Assembly: GCF_003363715.1 (NCBI RefSeq)
Contig: NZ_QREV01000008.1
Coordinates: 71,770 to 135,769 of the forward strand
Length of the DNA: 64,000 bases
Reading direction: 5' to 3'
From: Parabacteroides acidifaciens
GTDB lineage: Bacteria; Bacteroidota; Bacteroidia; Bacteroidales; Tannerellaceae
Under the pieces are notes generated by a model. That model saw only the letters and a program-made list of their open reading frames with translations, did not search any database and had not been told where the DNA came from. The position numbers and the translations under genes were made by a program. Positions 33,904-42,850 of this stretch are shown in pieces. The number at the start of each line of letters is the position of its first letter. Position 1 is the stretch's first letter.

Positions 33904-35067
33904 ATGAAAAAGTGTCTGGTAGGATGTTGCCTGCTTCTGTCGTTATTGGTTGTATCATCGTGCACAACCAATAACAACCGGCAGACTGAAAAGGAAGAAG
34001 TAGCCGAACAAAATGCGTATTCTGCTACCGTCCGTATTGTGCCGGAATATGCCTGTGGTTTTAGTGTATCTTACAATGACGGATATGTTTTGTTGGATAT
34101 TCAGGACCCGCAGAATGAGGAAAGTACGACTTTCCATTATGCACTTGTCAAGAGAGGGACTAAGCCGGCGGGTATCCCTGAATCATATACGGTGATCGAG
34201 ACGCCTATCCGGAGTGTTATTTGTATGACATCCCTTCAACTATCCAACTTTATTAAAATGGATGCCTTAGATAAAGTTGTGGGAATTACCAGCACGCGGC
34301 ATCTGTTTAACAAAAAAATGAATGAACGGTTGGAGAGCGGGAAGACTGCTAAGATCGGTATAGAAGGAAATTTCGACAATGAAGTGATCATGAGCATGAA
34401 TCCGGACTTGATTCTCGTTTCACCTTTTAAGCGGGGTGGATATGAAACCTTGAAAGACGTCGGTATTCCACTGATTCCCCACTTGGGATATAAGGAGATG
34501 ACGCCGTTAGGACAGGCGGAATGGGTGAAGTTCGTAGGTTTATTGTTGGGTGAAGAACAGAAGGCGAATGAAACCTTCTCGACCATAGCAATGCGGTATA
34601 ATGAATTGAAAGTATTGACGGCGGAAGGAAAGGTAAAGAGACGTCCGGTCGTTCTGAGCGGTGAGATGAGAGGGGGAAACTGGTATGCCGTGGGAGGCGA
34701 AAGTTTCCTGGCACAGCTTTTTAAGGATGCCGGAGCCGATTATTTCCTGAAGGACGACAAACGATCGGGCGGTGTGATACTCGACTTCGAGACTGTCTAT
34801 AACCAGGGTGACGAGGCCGACTATTGGCGCATCGTGAACAGCTATCCAGGTACATTCAGCTATAAAGCCCTGCAAGACCAGGACCCGCGTTATGCAGATT
34901 TCCGGGCTTTCAAGGAAAAAGGCATCATCTATTGCAATATGAAAGATACTCCTTTTTACGAAAGCATGCCGACCGAGCCGGAAGTTGTATTGGCCGACCT
35001 GCTGCATATCTTCCATCCGGACCTGTTGCCCGGCCATACGCCTGTTTATTACGCACTATTAAAATAA
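33904..35067 (+). CDS. btuF: BtuF-like substrate-binding lipoprotein
   Basis: 387 aa from ATG 33904. A lipoprotein signal (LLLSLLVVSSC, Cys about 19) is followed by a Thr/Asn/Gln linker. The body is a periplasmic-binding protein of the helical-backbone type (IRSVICMTSLQLSNFIKM, VVGITSTRHLF, NPDLILVSPF, ADYFLKDDKRSGG). It binds the corrinoid on the periplasmic side and hands it to the BtuC/BtuD pair. It is longer than E. coli BtuF (266 aa), as is usual in Bacteroidales. First gene of a three-gene operon under the cobalamin riboswitch. The B12 role is inferred from the riboswitch; the fold alone would also fit siderophores. Confidence 0.8.
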   Translation: MKKCLVGCCLLLSLLVVSSCTTNNNRQTEKEEVAEQNAYSATVRIVPEYACGFSVSYNDGYVLLDIQDPQNEESTTFHYALVKRGTKPAGIPESYTVIETPIRSVICMTSLQLSNFIKMDALDKVVGITSTRHLFNKKMNERLESGKTAKIGIEGNFDNEVIMSMNPDLILVSPFKRGGYETLKDVGIPLIPHLGYKEMTPLGQAEWVKFVGLLLGEEQKANETFSTIAMRYNELKVLTAEGKVKRRPVVLSGEMRGGNWYAVGGESFLAQLFKDAGADYFLKDDKRSGGVILDFETVYNQGDEADYWRIVNSYPGTFSYKALQDQDPRYADFRAFKEKGIIYCNMKDTPFYESMPTEPEVVLADLLHIFHPDLLPGHTPVYYALLK

Positions 35068-35076
35068 GCTACGTTG

Positions 35077-36114
35077 ATGAGACACTCTACTACTTTTCTG
35101 ATGTTGCTGATCGTGGCGTCTATCCTTGTTTTGATGTTCCTCAATCTGGTGTTGGGATCGGTATCTATTCCGTTGAAGTCTGTCTGGAATATCGTATGCG
35201 GAATAGGAGAGGAACCGGTGACCTGGCAGAATATCGTCTGGAAATCCCGTCTTCCGCAAGCCTTGACGGCATTGGTGGCAGGAGCCGGTCTGGCGATAAG
35301 CGGTTTGCAGATGCAGACGGTTTTCCGGAATCCGCTGGCTGGACCGTCCGTTTTAGGCATCAGTTCCGGTGCCAGTATGGGGGTCGCCTTTGTGGTGCTG
35401 TTGAGCGGAAGCCTGGGCGGTGTGGCGCTTAGCAAATTGGGGTTTATGGGAGAGATTGCCCTTTCTATTGCGGCGGTGATCGGTTCGTTGTCGGTGATGG
35501 CGTTGATTGTCTATGTTTCGCAAAAGGTAAAAGGGAATGTGACGTTATTGATTATCGGTGTGATGATCGGATATGTGGCGAATGCGGTGATCGGCGTGCT
35601 GAAGTTTTTCAGTGTGGAGGAGGATATCCGTGCTTATGTGATCTGGGGGTTGGGTAGCTTCTCCCGTGTATCCGGCAATCAGATGATGCTGTTTGTCGCG
35701 ATCATGTTGGTTCTGATCCCGCTATCTTTCCTTTTGATAAAGACGTTGAACCTGATGCTGTTAGGAGACGGGTATGCCCGCAACTTAGGCTTGAATATCA
35801 AGCGGGCGCGCTTGTTGGTGATCACTTCGGCCGGTGTGCTGACGGCTATCGTAACAGCTTATTGCGGTCCTATCATCTTTTTAGGGTTGGCGGTTCCGCA
35901 TCTTTGTCGGGCGATATTTCAGACATCCGACCACCGGATACTGATGCCTGCCGTATTGTTTGCCGGGGCTGCATTGGCGCTGGTTTGTAACCTGATTGCC
36001 CGTATGCCGGGATTCGAGGGAGCTTTGCCGGTCAATTCGGTGACGGCTCTGGTCGGTGCTCCGGTGATCGCTTCCGTACTATTCAGCAAACGTAAGAACG
36101 AACTGAACGAATGA
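35077..36114 (+). CDS. btuC: BtuC-like permease (FecCD family)
   Basis: 345 aa from ATG 35077 (MRHSTTFLMLLIV); a TTG three bases earlier is less likely. About ten membrane spans. The hallmark GLQMQTVFRNPLAGPSVLGI and the cytoplasmic coupling segment around GYARNLGLNIKRARLL are present. With BtuD it forms the inner-membrane channel for corrinoid. It starts 9 bases after btuF and overlaps btuD by 4 bases. Confidence 0.85.
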   Translation: MRHSTTFLMLLIVASILVLMFLNLVLGSVSIPLKSVWNIVCGIGEEPVTWQNIVWKSRLPQALTALVAGAGLAISGLQMQTVFRNPLAGPSVLGISSGASMGVAFVVLLSGSLGGVALSKLGFMGEIALSIAAVIGSLSVMALIVYVSQKVKGNVTLLIIGVMIGYVANAVIGVLKFFSVEEDIRAYVIWGLGSFSRVSGNQMMLFVAIMLVLIPLSFLLIKTLNLMLLGDGYARNLGLNIKRARLLVITSAGVLTAIVTAYCGPIIFLGLAVPHLCRAIFQTSDHRILMPAVLFAGAALALVCNLIARMPGFEGALPVNSVTALVGAPVIASVLFSKRKNELNE

Positions 36115-37121
36115 TGAAACAAGATACAATCCATATAGATAACCTCTCTATCGGCTATCAGTCGAAGAATGATACAAAACTGGTTGCAAGCCATATACAG
36201 GCCCGCATCTACAGTGGTGAATTGACGTGCCTGTTAGGAGCGAACGGGGTGGGGAAGTCGACGTTGTTGCGCACCCTGTCCGCTTTCCAACCAAAGATAG
36301 AAGGGGTAATTTCTGTCTTAGGACGCGACGTCGACAGCTATTCGGATAAGGAACTGAGTACGACTGTCGGCGTTGTGCTGACCGAGAAATGCGATATCCG
36401 GAATATGTCCGTGCATGAACTGGTCGGGATGGGACGCAGCCCTTATACCGGTTTCTGGGGGCGGTTAAGCAAGGAAGACAAACGGATTGTGGAAGAGTCG
36501 ATCGCCTTGGTGAAAATTGAAAACCTCACCTCCCGGATGGTACATACCTTGTCTGATGGAGAACGGCAGAAGGTGATGATCGCGAAAGCACTTGCCCAGG
36601 AAACGCCTGTAATCTTTCTGGATGAACCGACTGCCTTCCTTGACTTTCCGAGCAAGGTGGAAATCATGCAACTACTCCACCATTTGACAAGAAGCACGAA
36701 CAAGACGATCTTCCTGTCTACGCACGACCTGGAACTGGCCTTACAGATTGCTGATAAAATCTGGCTGATGGATAAGGCTAACGGTATTACGACCGGAACC
36801 CCCGAAGACTTGGCTTTAAGCGGTCACTTGAGCGGTTTCTTTGCCCGCAAGGGAATTGTGTTCGACACCGAGACCGGCCTGTTCCGCATCGATAACCAAT
36901 ATTCGACGGAAATACGCCTGAACGGGCACGGGCAGAAATACGCAATGGTTCGCAAAGCCCTCCAACGAAACGGCATACGTGCCGACCGTCGTGTGGAATC
37001 GTCCGCTTGGATAGAGACGACGGGAGAAACCTCTACATTTATTGTTCATTTGCCAGACGGACAAGTCCGCAATGCCGGGACTATAGAGGAGCTCTTACAG
37101 ATTATATCTACCCATCTTTAA
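36111..37121 (+). CDS. btuD: BtuD-like ABC ATPase with a C-terminal extension
   Basis: 336 aa. Walker A GANGVGKST, Q-loop near VGVVLTEK, signature LSDGERQK (Asp for the usual Gly), Walker B VIFLDEPTAFLD and switch His in STHD. The ABC domain ends near residue 250; about 85 more residues (including YAMVRKALQRNGI and STFIVHLPDGQVRNAG) form an added alpha/beta domain not found in E. coli BtuD (249 aa). It powers corrinoid uptake. The start may be either ATG of the ATGATG pair at 36111. Confidence 0.83.
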   Translation: MMKQDTIHIDNLSIGYQSKNDTKLVASHIQARIYSGELTCLLGANGVGKSTLLRTLSAFQPKIEGVISVLGRDVDSYSDKELSTTVGVVLTEKCDIRNMSVHELVGMGRSPYTGFWGRLSKEDKRIVEESIALVKIENLTSRMVHTLSDGERQKVMIAKALAQETPVIFLDEPTAFLDFPSKVEIMQLLHHLTRSTNKTIFLSTHDLELALQIADKIWLMDKANGITTGTPEDLALSGHLSGFFARKGIVFDTETGLFRIDNQYSTEIRLNGHGQKYAMVRKALQRNGIRADRRVESSAWIETTGETSTFIVHLPDGQVRNAGTIEELLQIISTHL

Positions 37122-37183
37122 CAAACTTCCCTTTCCGTTTGTTATCAGTAGACAGATTGTCAAACGCTGAAAAACTAAACGAT

Positions 37184-37858
37184 ATGAAAAGGTATTTTCT
37201 TTATGTTTCCCTGCTGTTTGCGGGTGTGCTTACCTCTTGCGGAGATGATGCTCCGAACGAGATCGATCCGTCGGTCCCTTTCTACCAGAATCTGGGTGTC
37301 GAATACAATATTACGCAGAATCATACGCATATAGGTGCAAACTTCAACAAGTATAACAGCGAAGGTGTGAGTCTGAGGCTGCCGGATAAAGACATCCTGT
37401 TCAATGGGAAGGAACCGGATTTCTTAGGACAGGGTACTTATATGTATATGCTCTCGGAACCCGGACTGGATCCGGTTACCTTTACTTTCACCCGTTGGAA
37501 AGGTCAGGTGTACACGAATAAGGTCTCTATCGAAGATGTCGATCCGATAGCCATTCCCGAATCATTTACGACTATCAAGGGAAGCGGAAGTACGGTTATC
37601 ACTTGGGAAGGTAATCCGATCGGGAAAGACGAATATGTCCAAGCGCATCTCACCTATAGCGGAGGCGTTTATGACCTCAACAATACGCAGGAGGGTGCAA
37701 CCTCTATCACGCTGAACTTTACAAACCCGACCTCGGCTGCTAATGGAACGCTATATCTGAGCCGTGTCAGGAAATTACCTTTGCAGGAAAGCAATGGCGA
37801 TGCCGGTGGAAAGATCGATGTCTCATACGTGCAAAATAAAGACGTTGTATTCGAGTGA
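37184..37858 (+). CDS. Lipoprotein of unknown function after the B12 importer
   Basis: 224 aa from ATG 37184. The lipoprotein signal ends at LTSC (Cys about 19), followed by Gly-Asp-Asp. The mature part is beta-rich, with regular Gly/Asn/Thr turns and a repeated F.R.KGQVY / TYSGGVYDL type of strand. It starts 62 bases after btuD, so it may share the riboswitch-controlled transcript. In that case it could be an accessory corrinoid-binding lipoprotein. That is inference; it is not recognised as BtuG or BtuH. Confidence 0.6.
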   Translation: MKRYFLYVSLLFAGVLTSCGDDAPNEIDPSVPFYQNLGVEYNITQNHTHIGANFNKYNSEGVSLRLPDKDILFNGKEPDFLGQGTYMYMLSEPGLDPVTFTFTRWKGQVYTNKVSIEDVDPIAIPESFTTIKGSGSTVITWEGNPIGKDEYVQAHLTYSGGVYDLNNTQEGATSITLNFTNPTSAANGTLYLSRVRKLPLQESNGDAGGKIDVSYVQNKDVVFE

Positions 37859-39721
37859 TTACATCCGGTAAGGTATTTCTCCGTTTTCCGAGATCAATAG
37901 GATAGACAGTTTTCCATCCGGTAGCAGGGGGGCACAATGCTCTTGGCATTTCTTCAACAGAAGCGGGAAGAAACGTGCTTGCCCGGCCGGATCGAACAAC
38001 TCCCATAGCTCACGAGCCTGGGTCAGGGAATCTATCCGAATGATTGTTTCGGGGGGACATCCGGCTTGTCCGGCAACTTCCTTTAGGAAGGATTTGTTCA
38101 TGACGACCTTCTTGCTATGCGTGTCCAATGCCCCTTCCGCCAGTTTGACGGCTTTGCCGATCATGATGCCCATGATTACCTCTTCGAAGTGCAGTTCGGA
38201 AGCAATCTTCAATGTCTCGCCGATGAAATTCCCATAGTGGATGAACATTTGCGGGGGAAGTTCCCCCCCAAGTTTGCCTGTCAGATATGCTTTCAGGAAG
38301 TGTTCGCTTTTAGCGCCGGAGTTGATGACCAGGCGGGAACAGCCTATTGCTTTGGCTACCTCCGCCTCTTTGCGGATGGAAGCGATAAAAGCCTCGTTGG
38401 AGAAAGGGCGGACGATACCCGAAGTACCGATGATGGAGATTCCGCCAATGATCCCTAATTTAGGGTTGAAGGTTCGGGAGGCCAATGCCTGTCCTCCGGG
38501 GACGGATATTGTGACGATTACTTCTTTAGTCAGGCCGGCCAAGCCATTTTCCTGTAACACTTTGGTTAGCTCTTCCGTCATTAGCCGGCGTGGAGTAGCA
38601 TTGATCGCAGGGCTGCCGATTTCGAGTCCCAGGCCCGGAAGGGTAACTGTGCCGACCCCTTCACCGCCTCTGAACAGGATAGAAGGGGTATGGCCTTTCC
38701 CGGCAAAGCTTGAGTCCGCATTTACCAGTTCGATACGTGCTATGATGGAACAGCCGTTTGTCACGTCCGGATCGTCACCCGAATCCTTAATGACAGTGCA
38801 TTGTGCCGCCTTGTTCTCCCATTCGGTCGAGGCTACCGGAAGCGTGATGCATTCGCCCGACGGCAGTGTAATCCGGCTGTCCGGCTGCTCTTCTCCCGTC
38901 AGCAATGCCAGCAATGCCGCTTTGGCTGCAGCAGTGGCACAGGCCCCGGTTGTAAAGCCACTGCGGAGTGGGAAGAAGTCTGGCGCCAGCCGTTCAATAG
39001 CCTTCCGCAATCCTTCTACGCCTTGTACAAAGGTGAATGTCTCAGGTAGGGCAGGCCGTTGGATGACATAAACGGGAATGCCGCAGGCTTGTGCCGCCTC
39101 CACTTTTTCGTTGAAATAACCGCTTTCCCCACTTTCTTTCGTTAGGATCGCATCCGGGCGGAGCTGTTCGAATAATCGTTTTTCATCTTCTCCCTCTTTA
39201 AAAAAGACAAGCCGTTCGCGGGGGAAACCGCTTGCATCGGCCAGTGAGAGCGACTCTTCCCGGTTCAGGATACGGAACCGGCAGGGCGTCTTTTCCCAAT
39301 AAGGACGCAGCTTGGCGATCGTCTTTACACCTGTCAGCGCCAGCAGGTCACGGATACCGTCGGCACGGAGGCGGTCGATGGCGTCTGCATAGTCCGTACA
39401 CCATATCAGCCGTCCGTCCCGTGCGGGATATTGCCTTTCGAGACGGACAACCGGGATTTGCAGTCTGGAAGAAACTTTGGCAAGTGTCCGGTGCAACTGG
39501 ATGGCGAAAGGATGGGCGGCGTCTATCAGTAATGATATTTGTTTCTCACGGCAGAACTCCGTCATCTCTTCTTCCTGCATACCGCCCGTGATTCGGATGG
39601 CATGAGCCGTTTCGATCGTTTGCTCATTGCTCACCGTCGAGTAGTAGTAAGGCTTACCGGCACTTTCTACTACTTGGATGGCTTTGCGCCCTTCTGTTGT
39701 TCCTCCCAGAATCAGAATCAT
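37859..39721 (-). CDS. CobK-CbiD fusion: precorrin-6A reductase and cobalt-precorrin-5B C1-methyltransferase
   Basis: 620 aa. Residues 1-245 are CobK/CbiJ (ILGGTTEGRKA, the NADPH loop; LTKESGESGYFNEKV near its end). Residues about 253-600 are CbiD (RSGFTTGACATAAAKAAL, then GIIGGISIIGTSGIVRP and VINSGAKSEHFLKAYL). The two act at neighbouring corrin-ring steps: CbiD methylates C1 of cobalt-precorrin-5B and CobK reduces precorrin-6A. CbiD marks the anaerobic, cobalt-early route. It lies 2 bases after CbiG-CobM, in the same operon. Confidence 0.9.
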   Translation of the reverse strand: MILILGGTTEGRKAIQVVESAGKPYYYSTVSNEQTIETAHAIRITGGMQEEEMTEFCREKQISLLIDAAHPFAIQLHRTLAKVSSRLQIPVVRLERQYPARDGRLIWCTDYADAIDRLRADGIRDLLALTGVKTIAKLRPYWEKTPCRFRILNREESLSLADASGFPRERLVFFKEGEDEKRLFEQLRPDAILTKESGESGYFNEKVEAAQACGIPVYVIQRPALPETFTFVQGVEGLRKAIERLAPDFFPLRSGFTTGACATAAAKAALLALLTGEEQPDSRITLPSGECITLPVASTEWENKAAQCTVIKDSGDDPDVTNGCSIIARIELVNADSSFAGKGHTPSILFRGGEGVGTVTLPGLGLEIGSPAINATPRRLMTEELTKVLQENGLAGLTKEVIVTISVPGGQALASRTFNPKLGIIGGISIIGTSGIVRPFSNEAFIASIRKEAEVAKAIGCSRLVINSGAKSEHFLKAYLTGKLGGELPPQMFIHYGNFIGETLKIASELHFEEVIMGIMIGKAVKLAEGALDTHSKKVVMNKSFLKEVAGQAGCPPETIIRIDSLTQARELWELFDPAGQARFFPLLLKKCQEHCAPLLPDGKLSILLISENGEIPYRM

Positions 39722-39723
39722 AC

Positions 39724-41598
39724 TTATTTCCGGAATAGATGTTTAAACTCGTCTGCATATAGGCGGGAAAGTCCCTCTCGGTTATCAATGGCGTCGCCTA
39801 CGACCAGCAGGGTTGTCAGCGTCAGGTTGTTGTCCTTGACGATCCGCGCCAGGTCTTTCAGTTCGCCCCTGTAAATACGTTCGTCTTTCCAGGTCAGCTT
39901 GTAGCAGGCGGCAACCGGCGTCGTCGGCGGGTAATGTTCCAGTAGTTCTTTCTGCACCTGTTCGACGATTCCGGCACTGAGGAAGATACACATGGTGCTT
40001 TGGCTGGCAGCCAGTTTATGTAGTTGTTCCTTTTCGGGCATGGGCGTACGCCCTTCGCCACGTGTCAGGATGATCGTTTGCACTTTTTCCGGTATGGTGA
40101 ATTGGGAGCGGAGGGCAGCTGCGGCAGCCTGGAAAGAGGAGATTCCCGGCGTGATGTGGTAGCTCATTCCGTATTGGTCGAAGAAGGCCATTTGCTCTTG
40201 TATCGCTCCGTAAATGCAAGGGTCCCCTGTGTGCAGTCGGACTACAAACAGGCCTTTGTCGTAGAACTCTTTCATCAACATAAATTGCTCTTCCAGATTC
40301 ATGTCGGCAGAGCTTCGCACTGTAGCCCCTTTTTTGGCACACAATGTCAGTTCTTTCGGGACAAGGCTGCCGGCATACAGGATCAAGTCTGCCTTTTCCA
40401 GCATTCGCCTGCCCCGGATGGAGATCAATTCGGGGTCGCCCGGTCCGGCTCCTACGATTTCGATATGTCCCTGTTTCTCTTCCTGACGCTGCGCATGCTT
40501 GTCCAGAGCAACTGAAAAGGTGAAGTCGCATACATCCCGTGTCTGTCCTTTATGTTTTTCGATAATCAACGGGCCGCCTTCCGCACTCCGGATGGCTGCT
40601 GCTTCCGAGACACTTGCCGAGCTGGTGACATCTTCTACTTTGGAAGAGGGATTCGGTACGTTGATCTTATTCAGTTCCTCTGCCGGATAAGTCTTAAACG
40701 GACACTTCAGATACTCTTTTGCAAAGGTGTTGAGCAACGGTTCGTCCTTTTTAAGGTCGATGGACGATACATCCGCAATGGCTTTCGGATTGATATGAAA
40801 GGAGGATAGATGCCGGGTTACTTCTTTTGTAAAAGCATCCATATCGTCCAGTCCCTTCTTACAGCCGACGCCCATATGGAGCACCTTTGGAAAGAACGAC
40901 AGGCAAGGAATCGGTGAATCTCCGTAGAAATAGGGACTGACTGTAATCAGTTGTTCGTATTTCTCCATATCGATATCCGGATAGTGATAGAATATGTCCA
41001 CATGAGAAGGGCAGGTCTGTTCCAGATAGTCCGTATCTTTTGTACGGACATCGAGCAGAAGGGCTGTCGGTTTCAGGTTGACGAATCGTGTAATGCATTC
41101 GTTCATCAACTTCTGTGGGCACTCTTGCGTGCCGGCCTTCCGGTCGTATATATCCGTCTCCCAGCCGAACTGTTTGGAGAAAGTATCCAAAGCCCAGAGC
41201 CCCTGATTGTCGCTTTGAGTCGTAACGACTGCCTCGGCATTCAGCATACGGGCCAATACATGCGTCAGGCTGTTTGCCCCGCCTATATGCCCGGAGAGGA
41301 CCGATACGACATACTTCCCGGTACTGTCGATGCAGACAACCGCCGGATCTGTATATTTACTCTTTATATAAGGTGCGATGCTCCGCACGCAAATACCCAT
41401 TGCCCCGATGAAAACAAGGTTTCCGGATGCTGCGAACAACTCGCCTGTCAGCTCCTCGAAGGAGGAGAACTGGCAGATATCATTCGCTATGTCCTTGCTA
41501 TAAATAACTGTCTCTCCGGGATATCCGTCCCGTATCTTGCGTGCTAACGGCAGGCTGCTTGCCGACACTACAATGATATTCAAAGAATCTTTATACAT
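39724..41598 (-). CDS. CbiG-CobM fusion: cobalt-precorrin-5A hydrolase and precorrin-4 C11-methyltransferase
   Basis: 624 aa. Residues 1-340 are CbiG (LVFIGAMGICVRSIAPYI, VSVLSGHIGGANSLT, then the C-terminal CbiG domain with MGVGCKKG). Residues about 372-615 are CobM/CbiF (IVGAGPGDPELISIRG, ILYAGSLVP, HTGDPCIYGA, ITPGISSF), an SAM-dependent methyltransferase. CobM/CbiF methylates C11 and CbiG then opens the lactone ring, so the fusion joins consecutive steps. It overlaps the CbiE-CbiT gene by 8 bases. Confidence 0.9.
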   Translation of the reverse strand: MYKDSLNIIVVSASSLPLARKIRDGYPGETVIYSKDIANDICQFSSFEELTGELFAASGNLVFIGAMGICVRSIAPYIKSKYTDPAVVCIDSTGKYVVSVLSGHIGGANSLTHVLARMLNAEAVVTTQSDNQGLWALDTFSKQFGWETDIYDRKAGTQECPQKLMNECITRFVNLKPTALLLDVRTKDTDYLEQTCPSHVDIFYHYPDIDMEKYEQLITVSPYFYGDSPIPCLSFFPKVLHMGVGCKKGLDDMDAFTKEVTRHLSSFHINPKAIADVSSIDLKKDEPLLNTFAKEYLKCPFKTYPAEELNKINVPNPSSKVEDVTSSASVSEAAAIRSAEGGPLIIEKHKGQTRDVCDFTFSVALDKHAQRQEEKQGHIEIVGAGPGDPELISIRGRRMLEKADLILYAGSLVPKELTLCAKKGATVRSSADMNLEEQFMLMKEFYDKGLFVVRLHTGDPCIYGAIQEQMAFFDQYGMSYHITPGISSFQAAAAALRSQFTIPEKVQTIILTRGEGRTPMPEKEQLHKLAASQSTMCIFLSAGIVEQVQKELLEHYPPTTPVAACYKLTWKDERIYRGELKDLARIVKDNNLTLTTLLVVGDAIDNREGLSRLYADEFKHLFRK

Positions 41599-42850
41599 AA
41601 TGTTTACCGGTTGCGCAAAGTATTGTTATCGGATTATATTGATCGAGCGTGATATTCATCTCCGAATGCAGCTTCAGACCGTTCTCTTCAACCGCCTCCC
41701 GGAACAGTTTGCAGCTTTCTTCCGATACGGAGTTGAATACGATCTTGCCATTCAGCGAATCCAGGTGAGGAACGATTTTCCGGACCATTTCTTTTAGCTT
41801 GCCGCCATGTCCGCCGATAAAGACCGCATCTACAATCGTATTCTCTTCGATAGTCGTATCCAGGAAGTCGCCTATATGCAGGTCGATGCCGGGAGCGCTA
41901 TGCAGCCGTGCATTGGATTGTATGATCGTTTCACATTCTTCCCGCACTTCGAAAGCCCGGATGTGAAGATGCGGATATTGCCGGCGCGCCTCGATCGAGA
42001 TAGACCCGGTGCAGGCGCCAATATCCCAGAAGCTACGGCTGTTGTGCAGCTCCAGCAGGCTCAGGTCGATTGTGCGGATCGGCGCTTTGGTGATCATTTT
42101 TGCCCTGTCATCCAGTAAGAGAAATTCCGTGTCCGGAATGCCGACAGCCGGACGTTGCCGGTTGCAATGCGGAGCCTTGAACAACAAGACGCAGTTCGGC
42201 CTTTTGAAAGTCATCCGGCTGATTTCTTCGATAGAATATATCTTATATATCTTTTCTTCATCCGGATTGCCCAAATGTTCGGCAACCCGCATTGTGTAGT
42301 CTTTGTCCAGATGGTATTCTACCATTCTTTTAGCAATCGCATCAGGCGTGTGGACATGGTCGGTCAGCACGCCGATCAGCGGATGGTATTCTAACAACGC
42401 CCGGTCAAGTTCGTGCCAGGGGCGTCCGGTTACGGACACGGCGTGCATATTCTCGTAGGCTATCTGTTCCCGGTGGGCAAACATCTGCAAGGAATTAAAA
42501 TAAGGGAATACTTTCATGCCGACCCCTAAAAGGTGTTTCCGGACGGTAGAAGCAAAGCCGAAGAAGAACGGGTCGCCCGAAACGAAGGAGACTATCACTT
42601 TATCCTCCTGAATCAGCCGGCTGTATTCAGCCATAACCTCGTCTATCGGCGCTTTTATCTCGATCCATACCGCATCGGCGGGTAGAAAAGGCTTCACGAT
42701 TTCGTAATGCCGTTTCCCTCCGGAAAAGATATTGTCGTGTTTAATACTCTTGATGATTACTTCTATATGCTTGGGTTGTGGATTATCGTCCATACCGACC
42801 ATATAGATGTGTGTTTTGCCGTAAGTCTCGACTATTTCTCTTGTGTTCAT
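41591..42850 (-). CDS. cobL: CbiE-CbiT fusion (CobL-like): precorrin-6B C5,15-methyltransferase, decarboxylating
   Basis: 419 aa. The N-terminal half is CbiE (YMVGMDDNPQPKHIE start, VSFVSGDPFFFGFA). The C-terminal half is CbiT, a Rossmann methyltransferase (SFWDIGACTGSISIEARR; DAVFIGGHGGKLKEMV). Methylates C5 and C15 and removes the acetate at C12. The N-terminal glycine loop is unusual (VGMDDNPQP rather than VGIGPG), as in some Bacteroidetes. The ATG overlaps the end of the CobJ-CbiC gene by 4 bases. Confidence 0.88.
   Translation of the reverse strand: MNTREIVETYGKTHIYMVGMDDNPQPKHIEVIIKSIKHDNIFSGGKRHYEIVKPFLPADAVWIEIKAPIDEVMAEYSRLIQEDKVIVSFVSGDPFFFGFASTVRKHLLGVGMKVFPYFNSLQMFAHREQIAYENMHAVSVTGRPWHELDRALLEYHPLIGVLTDHVHTPDAIAKRMVEYHLDKDYTMRVAEHLGNPDEEKIYKIYSIEEISRMTFKRPNCVLLFKAPHCNRQRPAVGIPDTEFLLLDDRAKMITKAPIRTIDLSLLELHNSRSFWDIGACTGSISIEARRQYPHLHIRAFEVREECETIIQSNARLHSAPGIDLHIGDFLDTTIEENTIVDAVFIGGHGGKLKEMVRKIVPHLDSLNGKIVFNSVSEESCKLFREAVEENGLKLHSEMNITLDQYNPITILCATGKHYV

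Noticed and set aside
33904..37121. Iron-siderophore ABC transporter as the reading of the FecCD-type operon
   Set aside because: A cobalamin riboswitch directly precedes it, so corrinoid import is the better call.
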